Position numbers and translations under genes: made by a program
Assembly (NCBI RefSeq): GCF_000165465.1
Contig: NC_017455.1
Coordinates: 248,001 to 312,000, forward strand
Source: Halanaerobium praevalens DSM 2228
Lineage (GTDB): Bacteria; Bacillota; Halanaerobiia; Halanaerobiales; Halanaerobiaceae
Length of the DNA stretch: 64,000 bases
Direction: 5' to 3'
Part shown: positions 33,262-42,277 of the stretch, in pieces
Layout of the letters: the number at the start of each line of letters is the position of its first letter
Numbering within the stretch: the first letter of the stretch is position 1
The notes under the pieces: generated by a model
Database searches by the model: none
The model's input: the letters and a program-made list of their open reading frames with translations, nothing else
What the model was told of the DNA's origin: nothing

Positions 33262-35067
33262 GTGGATAAAAGAGAAATAATTAATTTGGCAGTTATTGCC
33301 CATGTTGATGCTGGTAAATCAACTTTAGTTGATGCGTTTTTAAACCAGAGTGGAGTGTTTAGAGAAAATGAAGATGTAGTAGATTGTATTATGGATAGTA
33401 ATGATTTAGAACGTGAGCGGGGAATTACTATTTATTCCAAAAACTGTGCAATCGAGCATAATGGAGTTAAAATTAATATTGTAGATACTCCTGGTCATGC
33501 TGATTTTTCTTCTGAGGTAGAAAGAGTTATTAAGGCAGTTGATTCTGCAATTTTGATAGTCGATGCTTCTGAAGGTCCAATGCCACAAACAAGATTTGTT
33601 TTGAAAAAATCTTTAGAAAAAGGAATCAAACCTATTGTTTTTATTAATAAAATTGATAAAAATAATCAAAGAGCAGAAGAAGTTCATGATGAAATACTGG
33701 ATCTTTTTATTGAGCTTTCGGCTGATGATGAACAATTAGAGTTCCCTGTAATTTATGGAATTGCAGTTGAAGGGAAAGCTTTTTATGATCTCAATGATGA
33801 GAGTGAGAATTTAGATCCGCTTTTTGAAACAATTATTGAAAGTGTAAAAAGTTATCCAGATTTAGATGATAAACCTTTGCAAATGCAGGTTTATGATTTA
33901 GCTTATGATGATTATTTAGGTAGAATTGGCCTGGGAAGAGTTTACCAGGGTACAATTTCAGATGGTCAGCAGGTTGAAGTTTATAAGCGTGATGGTTCAA
34001 CTAAAAAAGGTAAAATTACTAAATTATCTGTTTACGAAGGTTTAAAGCAAAATGCAGTTGAGGAAACTCATAGTGGAGAGATTGTTTCAATTGCTGGTTT
34101 ACCTGATATTTCAATTGGAGAAACAGTTTGTGAAGTTGGCAAAGTTGATCCTTTACCAATGATGGAAATTGCCGAACCAACTTTGGCTATGTACTTTTTG
34201 GTTAATGATTCTCCTTTTGCTGGTTTAGAAGGTGAATATTTAACAACTCGTCACCTTAAAGCAAGATTAGATAGAGAATTAGAGGTTAATGTGGGCTTAA
34301 AAGTAGAAAAAGCTGAGAATACAGAAGCTTTTAAAGTTTCTGGTCGAGGAGAGCTGCATCTTTCTATTTTATTAGAAAATATGAGAAGAGAAGGTTATGA
34401 AGTATCTGTTTCTAAGCCCGAAGTTTTAATGAAAGAAATTGATGGTAAAAAACATGAACCAATTGAGCAAGTAATGGTTGAATTACCTGAAAAATATTCA
34501 GGAACTGTAATTAATAAATTAAATCAGCGTAAGGGAATTATGCAGTCAATGCTGCCTGAAGGTGATTATGTTCATTTAGAATATTTAGTTCCAACTCGCG
34601 GTCTAATTGGTTTTAGAAGTGAATTTATTAATGATACTAGTGGAGAAGGAACTTTAATTCGTTCATTTGCAAAATATGAACCATTTAAAGGAGAAGTTCC
34701 TAAACGTAAAAATGGAGTTTTAATTTCAAATCAAGAAGGAACAGCAATGGGTTATGCTCTTTCTAATTTAGAAGCCCGGGGAGAAATGTTTATCGAGCCG
34801 GGAACTAAAGTTTATGCAGGGATGATCATTGGTTTACACAGTCGGGATAATGATTTAACTGTTAATGCCTGTAAAAATAAGAAATTAACTAATGTTAGAG
34901 CTTCAGGTTCTGATGATTCTATTAACCTTGCTCCTGCCAAGAAGTTCACTTTAGAGCAGGCTTTAGAGTTTATAGAAGATGATGAGCTTGTTGAAATAAC
35001 TCCGAAGGCGATTCGTCTCCGCAAAAAAATATTAAATGAAAAAATGAGAATGAGAAAAAGTAAGTAA
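33262..35067 (+). CDS. typA: Ribosome-associated GTPase TypA/BipA
   Basis: 601 residues, normal TypA length. G1 'AHVDAGKSTL', G2 'RERGITI', G3 'DTPGHADF', G4 'NKID'. Domain II and the TypA-specific C terminus are present ('PTRGLIGFRSEFINDTSGEG'). It binds the 70S ribosome like EF-G and supports growth in the cold and ribosome assembly. GTG start with GAAAGGG upstream. The cold-shock gene directly before it makes a functional (cold adaptation) neighbourhood plausible, but a terminator separates them. Confidence 0.95.
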   Translation: MDKREIINLAVIAHVDAGKSTLVDAFLNQSGVFRENEDVVDCIMDSNDLERERGITIYSKNCAIEHNGVKINIVDTPGHADFSSEVERVIKAVDSAILIVDASEGPMPQTRFVLKKSLEKGIKPIVFINKIDKNNQRAEEVHDEILDLFIELSADDEQLEFPVIYGIAVEGKAFYDLNDESENLDPLFETIIESVKSYPDLDDKPLQMQVYDLAYDDYLGRIGLGRVYQGTISDGQQVEVYKRDGSTKKGKITKLSVYEGLKQNAVEETHSGEIVSIAGLPDISIGETVCEVGKVDPLPMMEIAEPTLAMYFLVNDSPFAGLEGEYLTTRHLKARLDRELEVNVGLKVEKAENTEAFKVSGRGELHLSILLENMRREGYEVSVSKPEVLMKEIDGKKHEPIEQVMVELPEKYSGTVINKLNQRKGIMQSMLPEGDYVHLEYLVPTRGLIGFRSEFINDTSGEGTLIRSFAKYEPFKGEVPKRKNGVLISNQEGTAMGYALSNLEARGEMFIEPGTKVYAGMIIGLHSRDNDLTVNACKNKKLTNVRASGSDDSINLAPAKKFTLEQALEFIEDDELVEITPKAIRLRKKILNEKMRMRKSK

Positions 35068-35092
35068 ATAATAAGTTTAACTTTAGTTTAAT

Positions 35093-35125
35093 AAATCCGT
35101 TTGTCAAAATGCAAGCGGATTTTTA
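35093..35125 (+). terminator. Terminator of typA
   Basis: AAATCCG-t-TTG pairs with CAA-g-CGGATTT, followed by a T tract. Confidence 0.85.
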
Positions 35126-35180
35126 TTATAAAAATCATTTTGAAAATTAAAATAATTTAGATTAAATTTAAATTAAATTC

Positions 35181-35210
35181 TTGACATAACTTGATCAAGG
35201 ATGTTATACT
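35181..35210 (+). promoter_or_regulatory. Promoter of rubrerythrin with palindromic spacer
   Basis: TTGACA (35181-35186), 18-base spacer, TGT-TATACT (35205-35210). The spacer holds the perfect palindrome CTTGATCAAG (35190-35199), a candidate repressor site. Confidence 0.75.
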
Positions 35211-35250
35211 ATTAATAGTAATAATTGTTAATAAATGGAGGTAGCTAAAT

Positions 35251-35823
35251 ATGGTACAAAATGATCAAACAGCACAAAATTTACGTTCTGCTTTTGCAGG
35301 AGAAAGTATGGCTTACCAGAGATACATAGTCTGGGGAGAAAAAGCTAAAGAAGAAGGATTTGAAAATGTAGCTTTATTATTTAAAGCAATTGCTAATGCT
35401 GAACAAGTACATGCAGGTAACCATTTTAGAGCTCACGCTAATGAAGAAGGTGGCTTTTTAGTTGCTGGTGGAGGAGAATTTGGTTATAGTTCAACTTCCG
35501 AAAACCTTGTTGGAGCTATTGCAGGTGAAGAAGGCGAAATTGAACAGATGTATCCCGCTTATAGCTTAGTTGCTAAAGACCAGGGTGAATCTGAGGCAGT
35601 ACGCTCTTTTCATTATGCTTTAGAAGCAGAGCAAATTCATGCTAAACTTTTTAGAGATGCTAAAGAACATGTAGATCAAGGTCAAGATATTGAACTTGAA
35701 TATGTAAGTATTTGTCAGGTTTGTGGACATACTGTTGTTGATGATATTCCTGAAAAATGTCCAGTTTGTGGAGAACCAAGTTCAGAATTTCGTAAATTTA
35801 CTAAACAAATAGTTTCTGAATAA
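35251..35823 (+). CDS. rbr: Rubrerythrin
   Basis: 190 residues. N-terminal ferritin-like di-iron domain with Glu ligands in 'RSAFAGESMAYQRYI' and 'ANAEQVHAGNH', and 'EEGEIEQMYP', 'ALEAEQIHAKLF'. C-terminal rubredoxin-like domain with C-x2-C at 'CQVCG' and 'CPVCG'. It reduces hydrogen peroxide to water using electrons from a rubredoxin partner. SD GGAGG precedes the ATG. The superoxide reductase gene follows after 84 bases with no terminator, giving a peroxide plus superoxide defence unit. Confidence 0.96.
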   Translation: MVQNDQTAQNLRSAFAGESMAYQRYIVWGEKAKEEGFENVALLFKAIANAEQVHAGNHFRAHANEEGGFLVAGGGEFGYSSTSENLVGAIAGEEGEIEQMYPAYSLVAKDQGESEAVRSFHYALEAEQIHAKLFRDAKEHVDQGQDIELEYVSICQVCGHTVVDDIPEKCPVCGEPSSEFRKFTKQIVSE

Positions 35824-35907
35824 ATTAATTTGGATTTTTCTAAAATAGCTTTTTAAAAAGTTGTTTTAGTTAAATAATAAACATCAAAACTATAAGGAGG
35901 AATTTAA

Positions 35908-36264
35908 ATGGGTTATTATGATCTTAAGAAGTTAGAAAACACTGGAGAAGATAAGACAGCCTTAGAGAAAAAACATGTTCCTTATATTCAATGTCCTGAT
36001 AAAGTAAAAAAAGGGGAATATTTTGAGGTGACAGTTACTTTTGGTAAGGAAATTACTCATCCAATGGGTCCAGATCATTATATTCAGTATTTTGATCTTT
36101 ATGCTAATTACGCAAGCCTTGCTAGAGTAGATTTTACACCTGATATGAAAGCAGAAGCTACTTTAACTCTTAAATTAGAAGAATCTTGTGACTTAAATGT
36201 ATATGCATTCTGTAACTTACATGATCACTGGGAAGGTTCCAAATCAATTGAAGTTGTAGAATAA
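35908..36264 (+). CDS. sor: Superoxide reductase (neelaredoxin type, one iron centre)
   Basis: 118 residues, without the N-terminal desulforedoxin domain, so class II. Fe ligands are His in 'EKKHVPY', His residues in 'EITHPMGPDHYIQ', and Cys plus His in 'YAFCNLHDHWEG'. The Glu-Lys pair before the first His is the active-site loop. It reduces superoxide to hydrogen peroxide, which the upstream rubrerythrin then removes. SD AAGGAGG precedes the ATG. Probably co-transcribed with rbr, ending at a UUCG hairpin. Confidence 0.95.
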   Translation: MGYYDLKKLENTGEDKTALEKKHVPYIQCPDKVKKGEYFEVTVTFGKEITHPMGPDHYIQYFDLYANYASLARVDFTPDMKAEATLTLKLEESCDLNVYAFCNLHDHWEGSKSIEVVE

Positions 36265-36288
36265 AAATAAAATAATTAAGTTTGAATT

Positions 36289-36312
36289 ACCGCCCTTCGG
36301 GGCGGTTTTTTT
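36289..36312 (+). terminator. Terminator with UUCG tetraloop
   Basis: ACCGCCC (36289-36295), TTCG, GGGCGGT (36100 + 200 to 206, i.e. 36300-36306), then a seven-T run. Ends the rbr-sor unit. Confidence 0.95.
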
Positions 36313-36342
36313 GATTTTTAGAGAAAAAAATTAAAAAACTTG

Positions 36343-36371
36343 TTTACAAAAGTAATTTAATCTGTTATACT
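36343..36371 (+). promoter_or_regulatory. Promoter of psuK-psuG
   Basis: TTTACA (36343-36348), 17-base spacer, TGT-TATACT (36366-36371). Confidence 0.8.
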
Positions 36372-36414
36372 TTATTTAAACAATAATTTAAAAGTCTAAA
36401 TAAAAATTTAGAAA

Positions 36415-36422
36415 AAGGAGGT
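36415..36422 (+). promoter_or_regulatory. Shine-Dalgarno AAGGAGGT that argues for an AUA start
   Basis: Perfect SD overlapping the only standard in-frame start (GTG 36421). The codon at ideal spacing (7 bases) is ATA 36430. Confidence 0.5.
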
Positions 36423-37563
36423 GCTGACAATAGAAAAGTTAACTGAGAGAGAAAAAGAGGTGCTGGCTTTAATCAAAGCTGATGCTACAATTAGTAGAGA
36501 AGAGATAGCAGCTAAACTTGCTATTTCCGAATCAGCGGTTGGAACTTATATCCATCATCTCAGTAATAAAGGTTACCTTCTGGGAAGAGGTTATATTACC
36601 GCTCCCGAAAAAAAAGTAGTAGTTGTTGGTGGAGCTAATTTGGATATTAAAGGTTATAGCCCTAATTATATAAAGGGAAGTTCAAGTCCTGGCTGGGTAG
36701 AAGAAAGTTCAGGTGGAGTTGGACGTAATATAGCTGAAGATCTAGGTCACTTAGGTGAAGAAGTAGTATTATTGACAGCAATTAGTAATGATCACTTTGG
36801 AGAACAGATTAAAGAAGAGACAAAAGAGGCTGGAGTTGATATTTCTCACTTTAAGATTAGTTCTGCTTTAGAACAAAAAACAGGAGTTTATTTGGCTCAT
36901 TTAGATCAGAATGGAGATTTAATCGGGGCAGTAAATGATATGAGTATTTTGAAAAAAATAGATTATGAATATTTAAATGAAAAAAGAAAAATAATAGAAA
37001 CTTCATCTATTTTAATTTTTGATACTAATTTAGAAGCAGATACAATTGCTTATTTATTAGAACTTTGTCAGAATAAAAAGATGAAAAAAATAGCAGATAC
37101 AGTTTCAGTAGAAAAGTCACTTAAGTTAAAAGGTAAATTAGAAAATTTAGATTATCTAAGAGGTAATTTAGATGAGATTGAAGTTGTTTTAGGTTTAGTT
37201 GATATTCAAGACTCTGAGTCTGTACAAGCTTTAAGTGTTAAAAAAAGAATGCAGAAAATAAAAGATTTTTATGCAGAAAATACTTCTCTGCCAGAACTAA
37301 TTATTACTGCTGGTAAAGATGGAGCTTATTATTTAAAACAAAATGAAACAGGTTTTGAGATAGAACACTTTAAAGCAGAAAAAGTAACTAAGACAGAGCT
37401 TGTTGAAACAACAGGAGCTGGAGATGCTTTAACTGCTGGTTTTGCTGCGGGTTTAATGAAAGATTATTCTATGGCTGAGTCAATCAAATTGGGAATTAAA
37501 GCTTCGGCTTTAACTATCAAATCAGAGTTAACATGTAATCCAGAATTAGCGAAATTAAAATAA
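36421..37563 (+). CDS. psuK: Pseudouridine kinase, HTH-PfkB fusion
   Basis: Up to 380 residues. An N-terminal helix-turn-helix ('EKEVLALIKADATISREEIA', then 'ISESAVGTYIHHLSNKGYL') joins a PfkB sugar kinase domain beginning 'KVVVVGGANLDIKG', ending in the anion hole and catalytic Asp 'TTGAGDALTAGFAAG'. It phosphorylates pseudouridine at the 5' position; its partner PsuG follows after 28 bases. The HTH may allow self-regulation. The start is uncertain: GTG 36421 overlaps the Shine-Dalgarno, whereas ATA 36430 has ideal spacing and gives the natural N terminus E-K-L-T-E-R-E. The coordinates give the outer limit. Confidence 0.9.
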   Translation: MLTIEKLTEREKEVLALIKADATISREEIAAKLAISESAVGTYIHHLSNKGYLLGRGYITAPEKKVVVVGGANLDIKGYSPNYIKGSSSPGWVEESSGGVGRNIAEDLGHLGEEVVLLTAISNDHFGEQIKEETKEAGVDISHFKISSALEQKTGVYLAHLDQNGDLIGAVNDMSILKKIDYEYLNEKRKIIETSSILIFDTNLEADTIAYLLELCQNKKMKKIADTVSVEKSLKLKGKLENLDYLRGNLDEIEVVLGLVDIQDSESVQALSVKKRMQKIKDFYAENTSLPELIITAGKDGAYYLKQNETGFEIEHFKAEKVTKTELVETTGAGDALTAGFAAGLMKDYSMAESIKLGIKASALTIKSELTCNPELAKLK

Positions 37564-37591
37564 ATTAAATCTTAAATGGAGGTAATTAATA

Positions 37592-38509
37592 ATGAAAAAC
37601 TTAGAAAAATATTTAGATATTAAAGACGAGGTAAAAGAGGCACTTGAGGCAGGAAAACCAGTTATTGCTCTAGAATCAACTATTATTGCTCATGGAATGC
37701 CTTATCCTAGAAATATTGAAACTGCTCTAGAAATCGAAGATATTTTAAGAGAAAATGGTGTTATGCCAGCTACTATTGGAATAATTGATGGTAGAATTAA
37801 AGTTGGATTAACTAAAGAAGAAGTAGAATTTTTAGGCCAATCTGACGAAGTTGCTAAAGTAAGCCGCCGTGATTTCCCAATTGTTTTAGGTGAAAAACAA
37901 CATGGAGCAACTACAGTTGCTGGAACAATGATTGCTGCTGAACTAGCAGGAATCAAGATTTTTGTAACAGGTGGAATTGGTGGAGTTCACAGAGGAGCAG
38001 AAACTAGCTTTGATGTATCTGCCGATTTAGAAGAACTCAAAAGAACTTCAGTTGCTGTAATCTCTGCTGGAGCTAAATCAATTTTAGATATTGGTTTAAC
38101 TTTAGAAAAATTAGAAACTTTTGGAGTGCCTGTGCTCAGTTATCAAACAGATGAGATACCTGCTTTTTACAGCCGTCACAGTGGTTTTAAATCAGATTAT
38201 AAATTAGATACTCCTGAACAAGCTGCAGCTATTTTGAAATCGAAATGGGAAATCGGGCTTGAGGGTGGAGTTTTAATTACTAATCCAGTACCAAAGGCAG
38301 ATGAAATAGAATATTCCCTAATTGAAGAAAAAATTGAGCAAGCTTTAGTTGAAGCAGAAAAAGAGGGAATTAGTGGTAAAGAAATGACTCCTTTCTTACT
38401 TGATAGAATTAAAGAAATTACTGATGGTCAGAGCTTAGAAACTAATATTTCTTTAGTTAGAAATAATGCAATAGTTGGAGCTAAAATTGCTAATGCTTTT
38501 GCTAAATAA
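37592..38509 (+). CDS. psuG: Pseudouridine-5'-phosphate glycosidase
   Basis: 305 residues, usual length. Signatures are 'ALESTIIAHGMPYPRN', 'GIIDGRIKVGL', 'HGATTVAGTM', 'FVTGGIGGVHRG' and 'SAGAKSILDIGLTLE'. It splits pseudouridine 5'-phosphate into uracil and ribose-5-phosphate, an unusual C-C glycosidic bond cleavage. With psuK it recycles pseudouridine from RNA turnover. SD GGAGG precedes the ATG. No nucleoside transporter gene is adjacent. Confidence 0.96.
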   Translation: MKNLEKYLDIKDEVKEALEAGKPVIALESTIIAHGMPYPRNIETALEIEDILRENGVMPATIGIIDGRIKVGLTKEEVEFLGQSDEVAKVSRRDFPIVLGEKQHGATTVAGTMIAAELAGIKIFVTGGIGGVHRGAETSFDVSADLEELKRTSVAVISAGAKSILDIGLTLEKLETFGVPVLSYQTDEIPAFYSRHSGFKSDYKLDTPEQAAAILKSKWEIGLEGGVLITNPVPKADEIEYSLIEEKIEQALVEAEKEGISGKEMTPFLLDRIKEITDGQSLETNISLVRNNAIVGAKIANAFAK

Positions 38510-38551
38510 GAATTATTAAGCTTAATTATTTAAATTAACTTAGAGACTAAT

Positions 38552-38581
38552 ATCCACTGCTTTTTTAGGGTGGATTTTTTT
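38552..38581 (+). terminator. Terminator of psuG
   Basis: ATCCAC (38552-38557) with GTGGAT (38570-38575) and a T-rich tail. Short stem. Confidence 0.65.
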
Positions 38582-38655
38582 ATTTAAGTTAGTAAAAAAT
38601 ATCACAAAAATAAAATGTAAGCTAAATAACAATTTTAATTAATAACTGTTCTTAA

Positions 38656-38684
38656 TTGATATAAAAGATTTGTTGTGATAATAT
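38656..38684 (+). promoter_or_regulatory. Candidate promoter of the dipeptide importer operon
   Basis: TTGATA (38656-38661), 17-base spacer, TAATAT (38679-38684). Plausible but degenerate. Confidence 0.4.
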
Positions 38685-38728
38685 AAATTAAAAGATAAAA
38701 ATGAATAAATAAGCAGGAAGTGGAAAAA

Positions 38729-39673
38729 ATGCGTAATTATATAATTAAGCGAATTTTATTATTAATCCCCATAATTTTTATAGTAGCTATTATTGCTTTT
38801 TTTATAACAAATTTAATGCCTGGAGATCCAGTGCGAGTTATTTTAGGTAATATGGCTTCAGAAGCAGAAGTACTTAGATTAGAAAAAAGTTTAGGTTTTG
38901 ATCAGCCACTTTTAATTAGGTTTTTTAAGTGGTTTACAGCAATTTTGAAAGGAGATTTTGGTAATTCTCTTTACTTAAATGCTCCAGTTTCAGAAATTTT
39001 ACTTAAGCGGCTTGAACCGACATTTTTAATTGCTATTTTCGCTGAAATAACAGGTATAACTGCTGGTATTTTATTAGGGATTTTAGCAGCAGCTAAGCAT
39101 CAAAAAATTTTAGATCAGCTTTCAATTACTTTTTCACTTTTAGGGATTTCTATTCCGAGTTTTTGGCTGGCCTTAATTTTAATGTTTTTCTTTTCAGTTA
39201 AATTAGGTTGGTTTCCAGTTAGTGGTTATGAAAAAATTGCTGAGGCAGGTTTTGGTAGTTTTAAATATTTAGTTTTGCCAGCTGTGACTTTAGCTTTTAT
39301 GCAGGCTGGTATTATAGCTCGGATGACTAGAAGCGCAATGTTAGAAACTCTTAGTCAAGATTATATTAGAACAGCTAAAAGTAAGGGTTTGGCTGCTAAA
39401 AAAGTTATTTTTAAACATGCACTTAAAAATTCTATGTTACCAGTAATTACTGTTATTGGGCATAACTTTGCTATTTTATTGGGAGGAACTTGGATTGTAG
39501 AAACTATTTTTGTGATTCCAGGCACAGGTTTTATGGCTATTAATGCTATTATGAGACGAGATATCCCGGTAATTCAAGCTTCAATTATTTTTGTGGCGAT
39601 TATTTATGTTAGCTTAAATTTATTAGTTGATTTAAGTTATGCATTTTTAAATCCTAAAATACGTTATAACTAA
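38729..39673 (+). CDS. ABC peptide permease, DppB/OppB type
   Basis: 314 residues from ATG 38729. The GTG at 38720 is rejected because it lies in the SD AGGAAG. It starts 'MRNYIIKRILLLIP', typical of DppB, with about six membrane helices, 'NLMPGDPVR' in the first loop, and the coupling helix 'TRSAMLETLSQDYIRTAKSK'. It forms the inner-membrane channel with the next gene. The operon ends with the binding protein; no DppD/DppF ATPase genes are present, so ATPases must be encoded elsewhere. Confidence 0.9.
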   Translation: MRNYIIKRILLLIPIIFIVAIIAFFITNLMPGDPVRVILGNMASEAEVLRLEKSLGFDQPLLIRFFKWFTAILKGDFGNSLYLNAPVSEILLKRLEPTFLIAIFAEITGITAGILLGILAAAKHQKILDQLSITFSLLGISIPSFWLALILMFFFSVKLGWFPVSGYEKIAEAGFGSFKYLVLPAVTLAFMQAGIIARMTRSAMLETLSQDYIRTAKSKGLAAKKVIFKHALKNSMLPVITVIGHNFAILLGGTWIVETIFVIPGTGFMAINAIMRRDIPVIQASIIFVAIIYVSLNLLVDLSYAFLNPKIRYN

Positions 39674-39684
39674 GGGGTATTAAA

Positions 39685-40527
39685 TTGTTATTTTTAGAAA
39701 AATACAAAAAATATAAACATCCATATATTACAACTTCAATAATTATTTTGATTTTTTTAATATTTTTGAGTGTTTTTGCTCCTTTTTTGACAGATTATAA
39801 TCCAGTTCGAAATAATGCCCGAAAAAGGCTGCAACCTCCCTCAAAAGCACATTTTTTGGGTACAGATCAATATGGAAGAGATGTTTTTACTAGAATAATC
39901 TACGGAATTAGAATTTCAATGGCTATTGGTTTAGCAGTAGTCAGCTTAACTGTTATTTTTGGTGGTTTGATTGGAATTATAGCTGGTTATTATCCTCAAT
40001 TAGATAAAGTTATTATGAGAGTTTTAGATGCTATGATGGCTTTTCCGGGGATTATTATTGCTATTTCTTTAGCTGCTATTTGGGGAGCAGGTAAATTAAA
40101 TATTATTTTAGCTTTATCTTTTGCCTATTTTCCTAAAATGGCAAGAATAGTTAGGAGTTCAGTTATTTCAATTAAAGATTTAGATTATGTTGAGTCTGCT
40201 AAAGCAGCTGGAGCTAAAGATCTGAGAATTATATTTAAGTATATTTTAAAAAATTCAGCTTCTCCGATTATGGTTCAAGCTACATTTAATTTCGCTTTGG
40301 CAATTTTAGATGAGGCAGCACTTAGCTTTTTAGGAGTAGGTATTATGCCTCCAGAACCAAGTTTAGGAGCTATGGTAACTGATGCTAGAACTTATATGGT
40401 TGTGGCTCCTTGGATGATTTTTGCTCCTGGGATAATGATTGTTTTGGCTGTTTTATCACTAAATTTATTAGGTGATGGCTTAAGGGATTTATTAGATCCA
40501 CATTTAAAAAATATAATAAAAAAATAA
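39685..40527 (+). CDS. ABC peptide permease, DppC/OppC type
   Basis: 280 residues, TTG start with SD AAGGGG. DppC landmarks are 'KAHFLGTDQYGRDVFTRIIYG', 'DAMMAFPGIIIAISLAAIWG' and 'SVISIKDLDYVESAKAAGA' (coupling loop), then 'SFLGVGIMPPEPSLGAM'. It is the partner of the upstream permease, 11 bases away. The binding protein starts 12 bases after its stop. Confidence 0.91.
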   Translation: MLFLEKYKKYKHPYITTSIIILIFLIFLSVFAPFLTDYNPVRNNARKRLQPPSKAHFLGTDQYGRDVFTRIIYGIRISMAIGLAVVSLTVIFGGLIGIIAGYYPQLDKVIMRVLDAMMAFPGIIIAISLAAIWGAGKLNIILALSFAYFPKMARIVRSSVISIKDLDYVESAKAAGAKDLRIIFKYILKNSASPIMVQATFNFALAILDEAALSFLGVGIMPPEPSLGAMVTDARTYMVVAPWMIFAPGIMIVLAVLSLNLLGDGLRDLLDPHLKNIIKK

Positions 40528-40539
40528 AGAGGTGGCAAA

Positions 40540-42120
40540 ATGAAAAAAGAAATGAGATTTGCTTCACTAGTTCTAATGGTAATGGTTTTTACACTTTTAG
40601 TAAGTGGTATTAGTTTTGCTCAAACTGAAGACCGTTATGGAGGGACTCTTAACACTGCTTTTCAGATGTCGGTTGCTCATTTAGACAGTGATAATTCTAC
40701 TGATTCTTTAATTACAGCTATGATGAACCATGTTTATGAAGGTCTATTTGAATTTGATGAGAATCTTAATTTAACCCCTCATTTGGCAGAAGATTATGAA
40801 ATAAAAGCAGATGGTTTAATTTATGAAGTTAAATTAAGAGAAAATGTTAAAATGCATAATGGCCAAATAATGAATGCAGATGATGTAATTGCCTCTTTTA
40901 GAAGGTGGCTTGAATTAAATAATGGAGGTCAGCTTGTAAAACCATATTTTGATAAAGTAGAAAAAATAGATGAATTTAATCTTCGTTTTAAATTCAAAGA
41001 AGTTTATGCTCCTTTTCTTAATATTTTAGCTTCACCTGTTTCTAACCAGAAGTTTGTAGTTAGAGCAGAAGAAATAGTTGAAGAATTTGGTTCTGATGTT
41101 ATTGATCGTCATGTAGGGACTGGACCCTATAAGTATGAAGAATGGGTGCCGGATCAGAAGTTAGTTTTAACTCGTTTTGAAGATTATAGTCCAAGTCCGA
41201 GAGAGGCTTCTTTCTTTGCTGGTAAAAGAACTGCTTATTTGGATAAAATAGTATTTAATTTTATTCCAGATGCTCAGGTTAGAGTTTCTGGGGTTCAGAC
41301 AGGTCAATTCCAATTTGCAGAAGAAGTTCCTAGAGATCAGTATCCTATTTTTAAAATGGATAATAATATAGAGAATGTAATTATTTATCCAGATCGGATG
41401 TCAATGTTAATTTTTAATAATTCAGCAGCACCTTTTGATAATAAATATGGACGTCAAGCTTTAGTTTATGCTCTTGATTTTGAAGAACTGGGATATGGAA
41501 TGATTGGTGATCCTAGATTTTGGCGTTTAGAATCTGCTTTACATGAAGAAGGTAATCCTTGGCATGTAGAAGATGCGGGTGCAGGTATTTATGGAGTATA
41601 TGATCCTGAAAAAGCAAAAGAGTTGCTGGAAAAGTCAGGTTATGATGGCCAGCCATTAGTTATTTTAAGTGGTCAAGATAATCAGATGGAAAGACAGGGA
41701 GCTATTGCAATTAAAGACCAACTTGAAAAAATTGGGATTGAAGTAGAGTTAAAACTATTTGATCGTCCAACTGTAGTTGAAAAAAGAGCTAAAAAAGAAG
41801 GTTGGCATATGCATCTTTCTCCCTTTATTAAAGTAGTTACAGATCCCCAAATCCATCAAGGTTGGACAGGTACTAATAAATGGATTAGTAATTGGGATAG
41901 TCAAGAATCCAGAGCAATGGATCAAGTTTTTAAAGAGATGTTAAAAGAGGTTGATCAAGAAAAACGTTATCAAATTATGGAAAAGATGCAGTCTGAACTC
42001 TGGGATTCTGTTCCCTATTTTAATATTTTAGATTATAGTCGACTTCATATTCGCAGATCAGAACTTAAAAACTTTAAGTCAGGCTGGCAGCCCTTCTTTT
42101 GGAACACTTATTTAGAATAA
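40540..42120 (+). CDS. ABC peptide-binding protein (family 5)
   Basis: 526 residues with a signal peptide (MKKEMRF, hydrophobic core, SGISFAQ about residue 28). Family 5 motifs are 'MMNHVYEGLFEFDENLNLTP', 'LAEDYEIKADGLIYEVKLR' and 'KMHNGQIMNADDV'. It binds di- or oligopeptides (or sometimes other small ligands) in the periplasm. There is no lipobox Cys. It is unusual in being last in the operon. Family 5 proteins can also bind nickel or glycosides, so the ligand is unproven. Confidence 0.9.
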   Translation: MKKEMRFASLVLMVMVFTLLVSGISFAQTEDRYGGTLNTAFQMSVAHLDSDNSTDSLITAMMNHVYEGLFEFDENLNLTPHLAEDYEIKADGLIYEVKLRENVKMHNGQIMNADDVIASFRRWLELNNGGQLVKPYFDKVEKIDEFNLRFKFKEVYAPFLNILASPVSNQKFVVRAEEIVEEFGSDVIDRHVGTGPYKYEEWVPDQKLVLTRFEDYSPSPREASFFAGKRTAYLDKIVFNFIPDAQVRVSGVQTGQFQFAEEVPRDQYPIFKMDNNIENVIIYPDRMSMLIFNNSAAPFDNKYGRQALVYALDFEELGYGMIGDPRFWRLESALHEEGNPWHVEDAGAGIYGVYDPEKAKELLEKSGYDGQPLVILSGQDNQMERQGAIAIKDQLEKIGIEVELKLFDRPTVVEKRAKKEGWHMHLSPFIKVVTDPQIHQGWTGTNKWISNWDSQESRAMDQVFKEMLKEVDQEKRYQIMEKMQSELWDSVPYFNILDYSRLHIRRSELKNFKSGWQPFFWNTYLE

Positions 42121-42179
42121 TTTGTTAGTAGCTTGTAAATATCAAGAGTGGAGAATAATTAAAATAGTATAAATAATAA

Positions 42180-42228
42180 AAGCAGCAGTCCTGAGGATAA
42201 GATAATTAAATTCTCTTAACTGCTGCTT
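42180..42228. terminator. Bidirectional terminator between peptide importer and half-permeases
   Basis: AAGCAGCAGT (42180-42189) pairs with ACTGCTGCTT (42219-42228). T/A-rich DNA flanks it on both sides. Confidence 0.8.
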
Positions 42229-42277
42229 CTTCAATATATATTTGGTCATAATTGCTCTCAAAAATAGCAGCTGCAAA

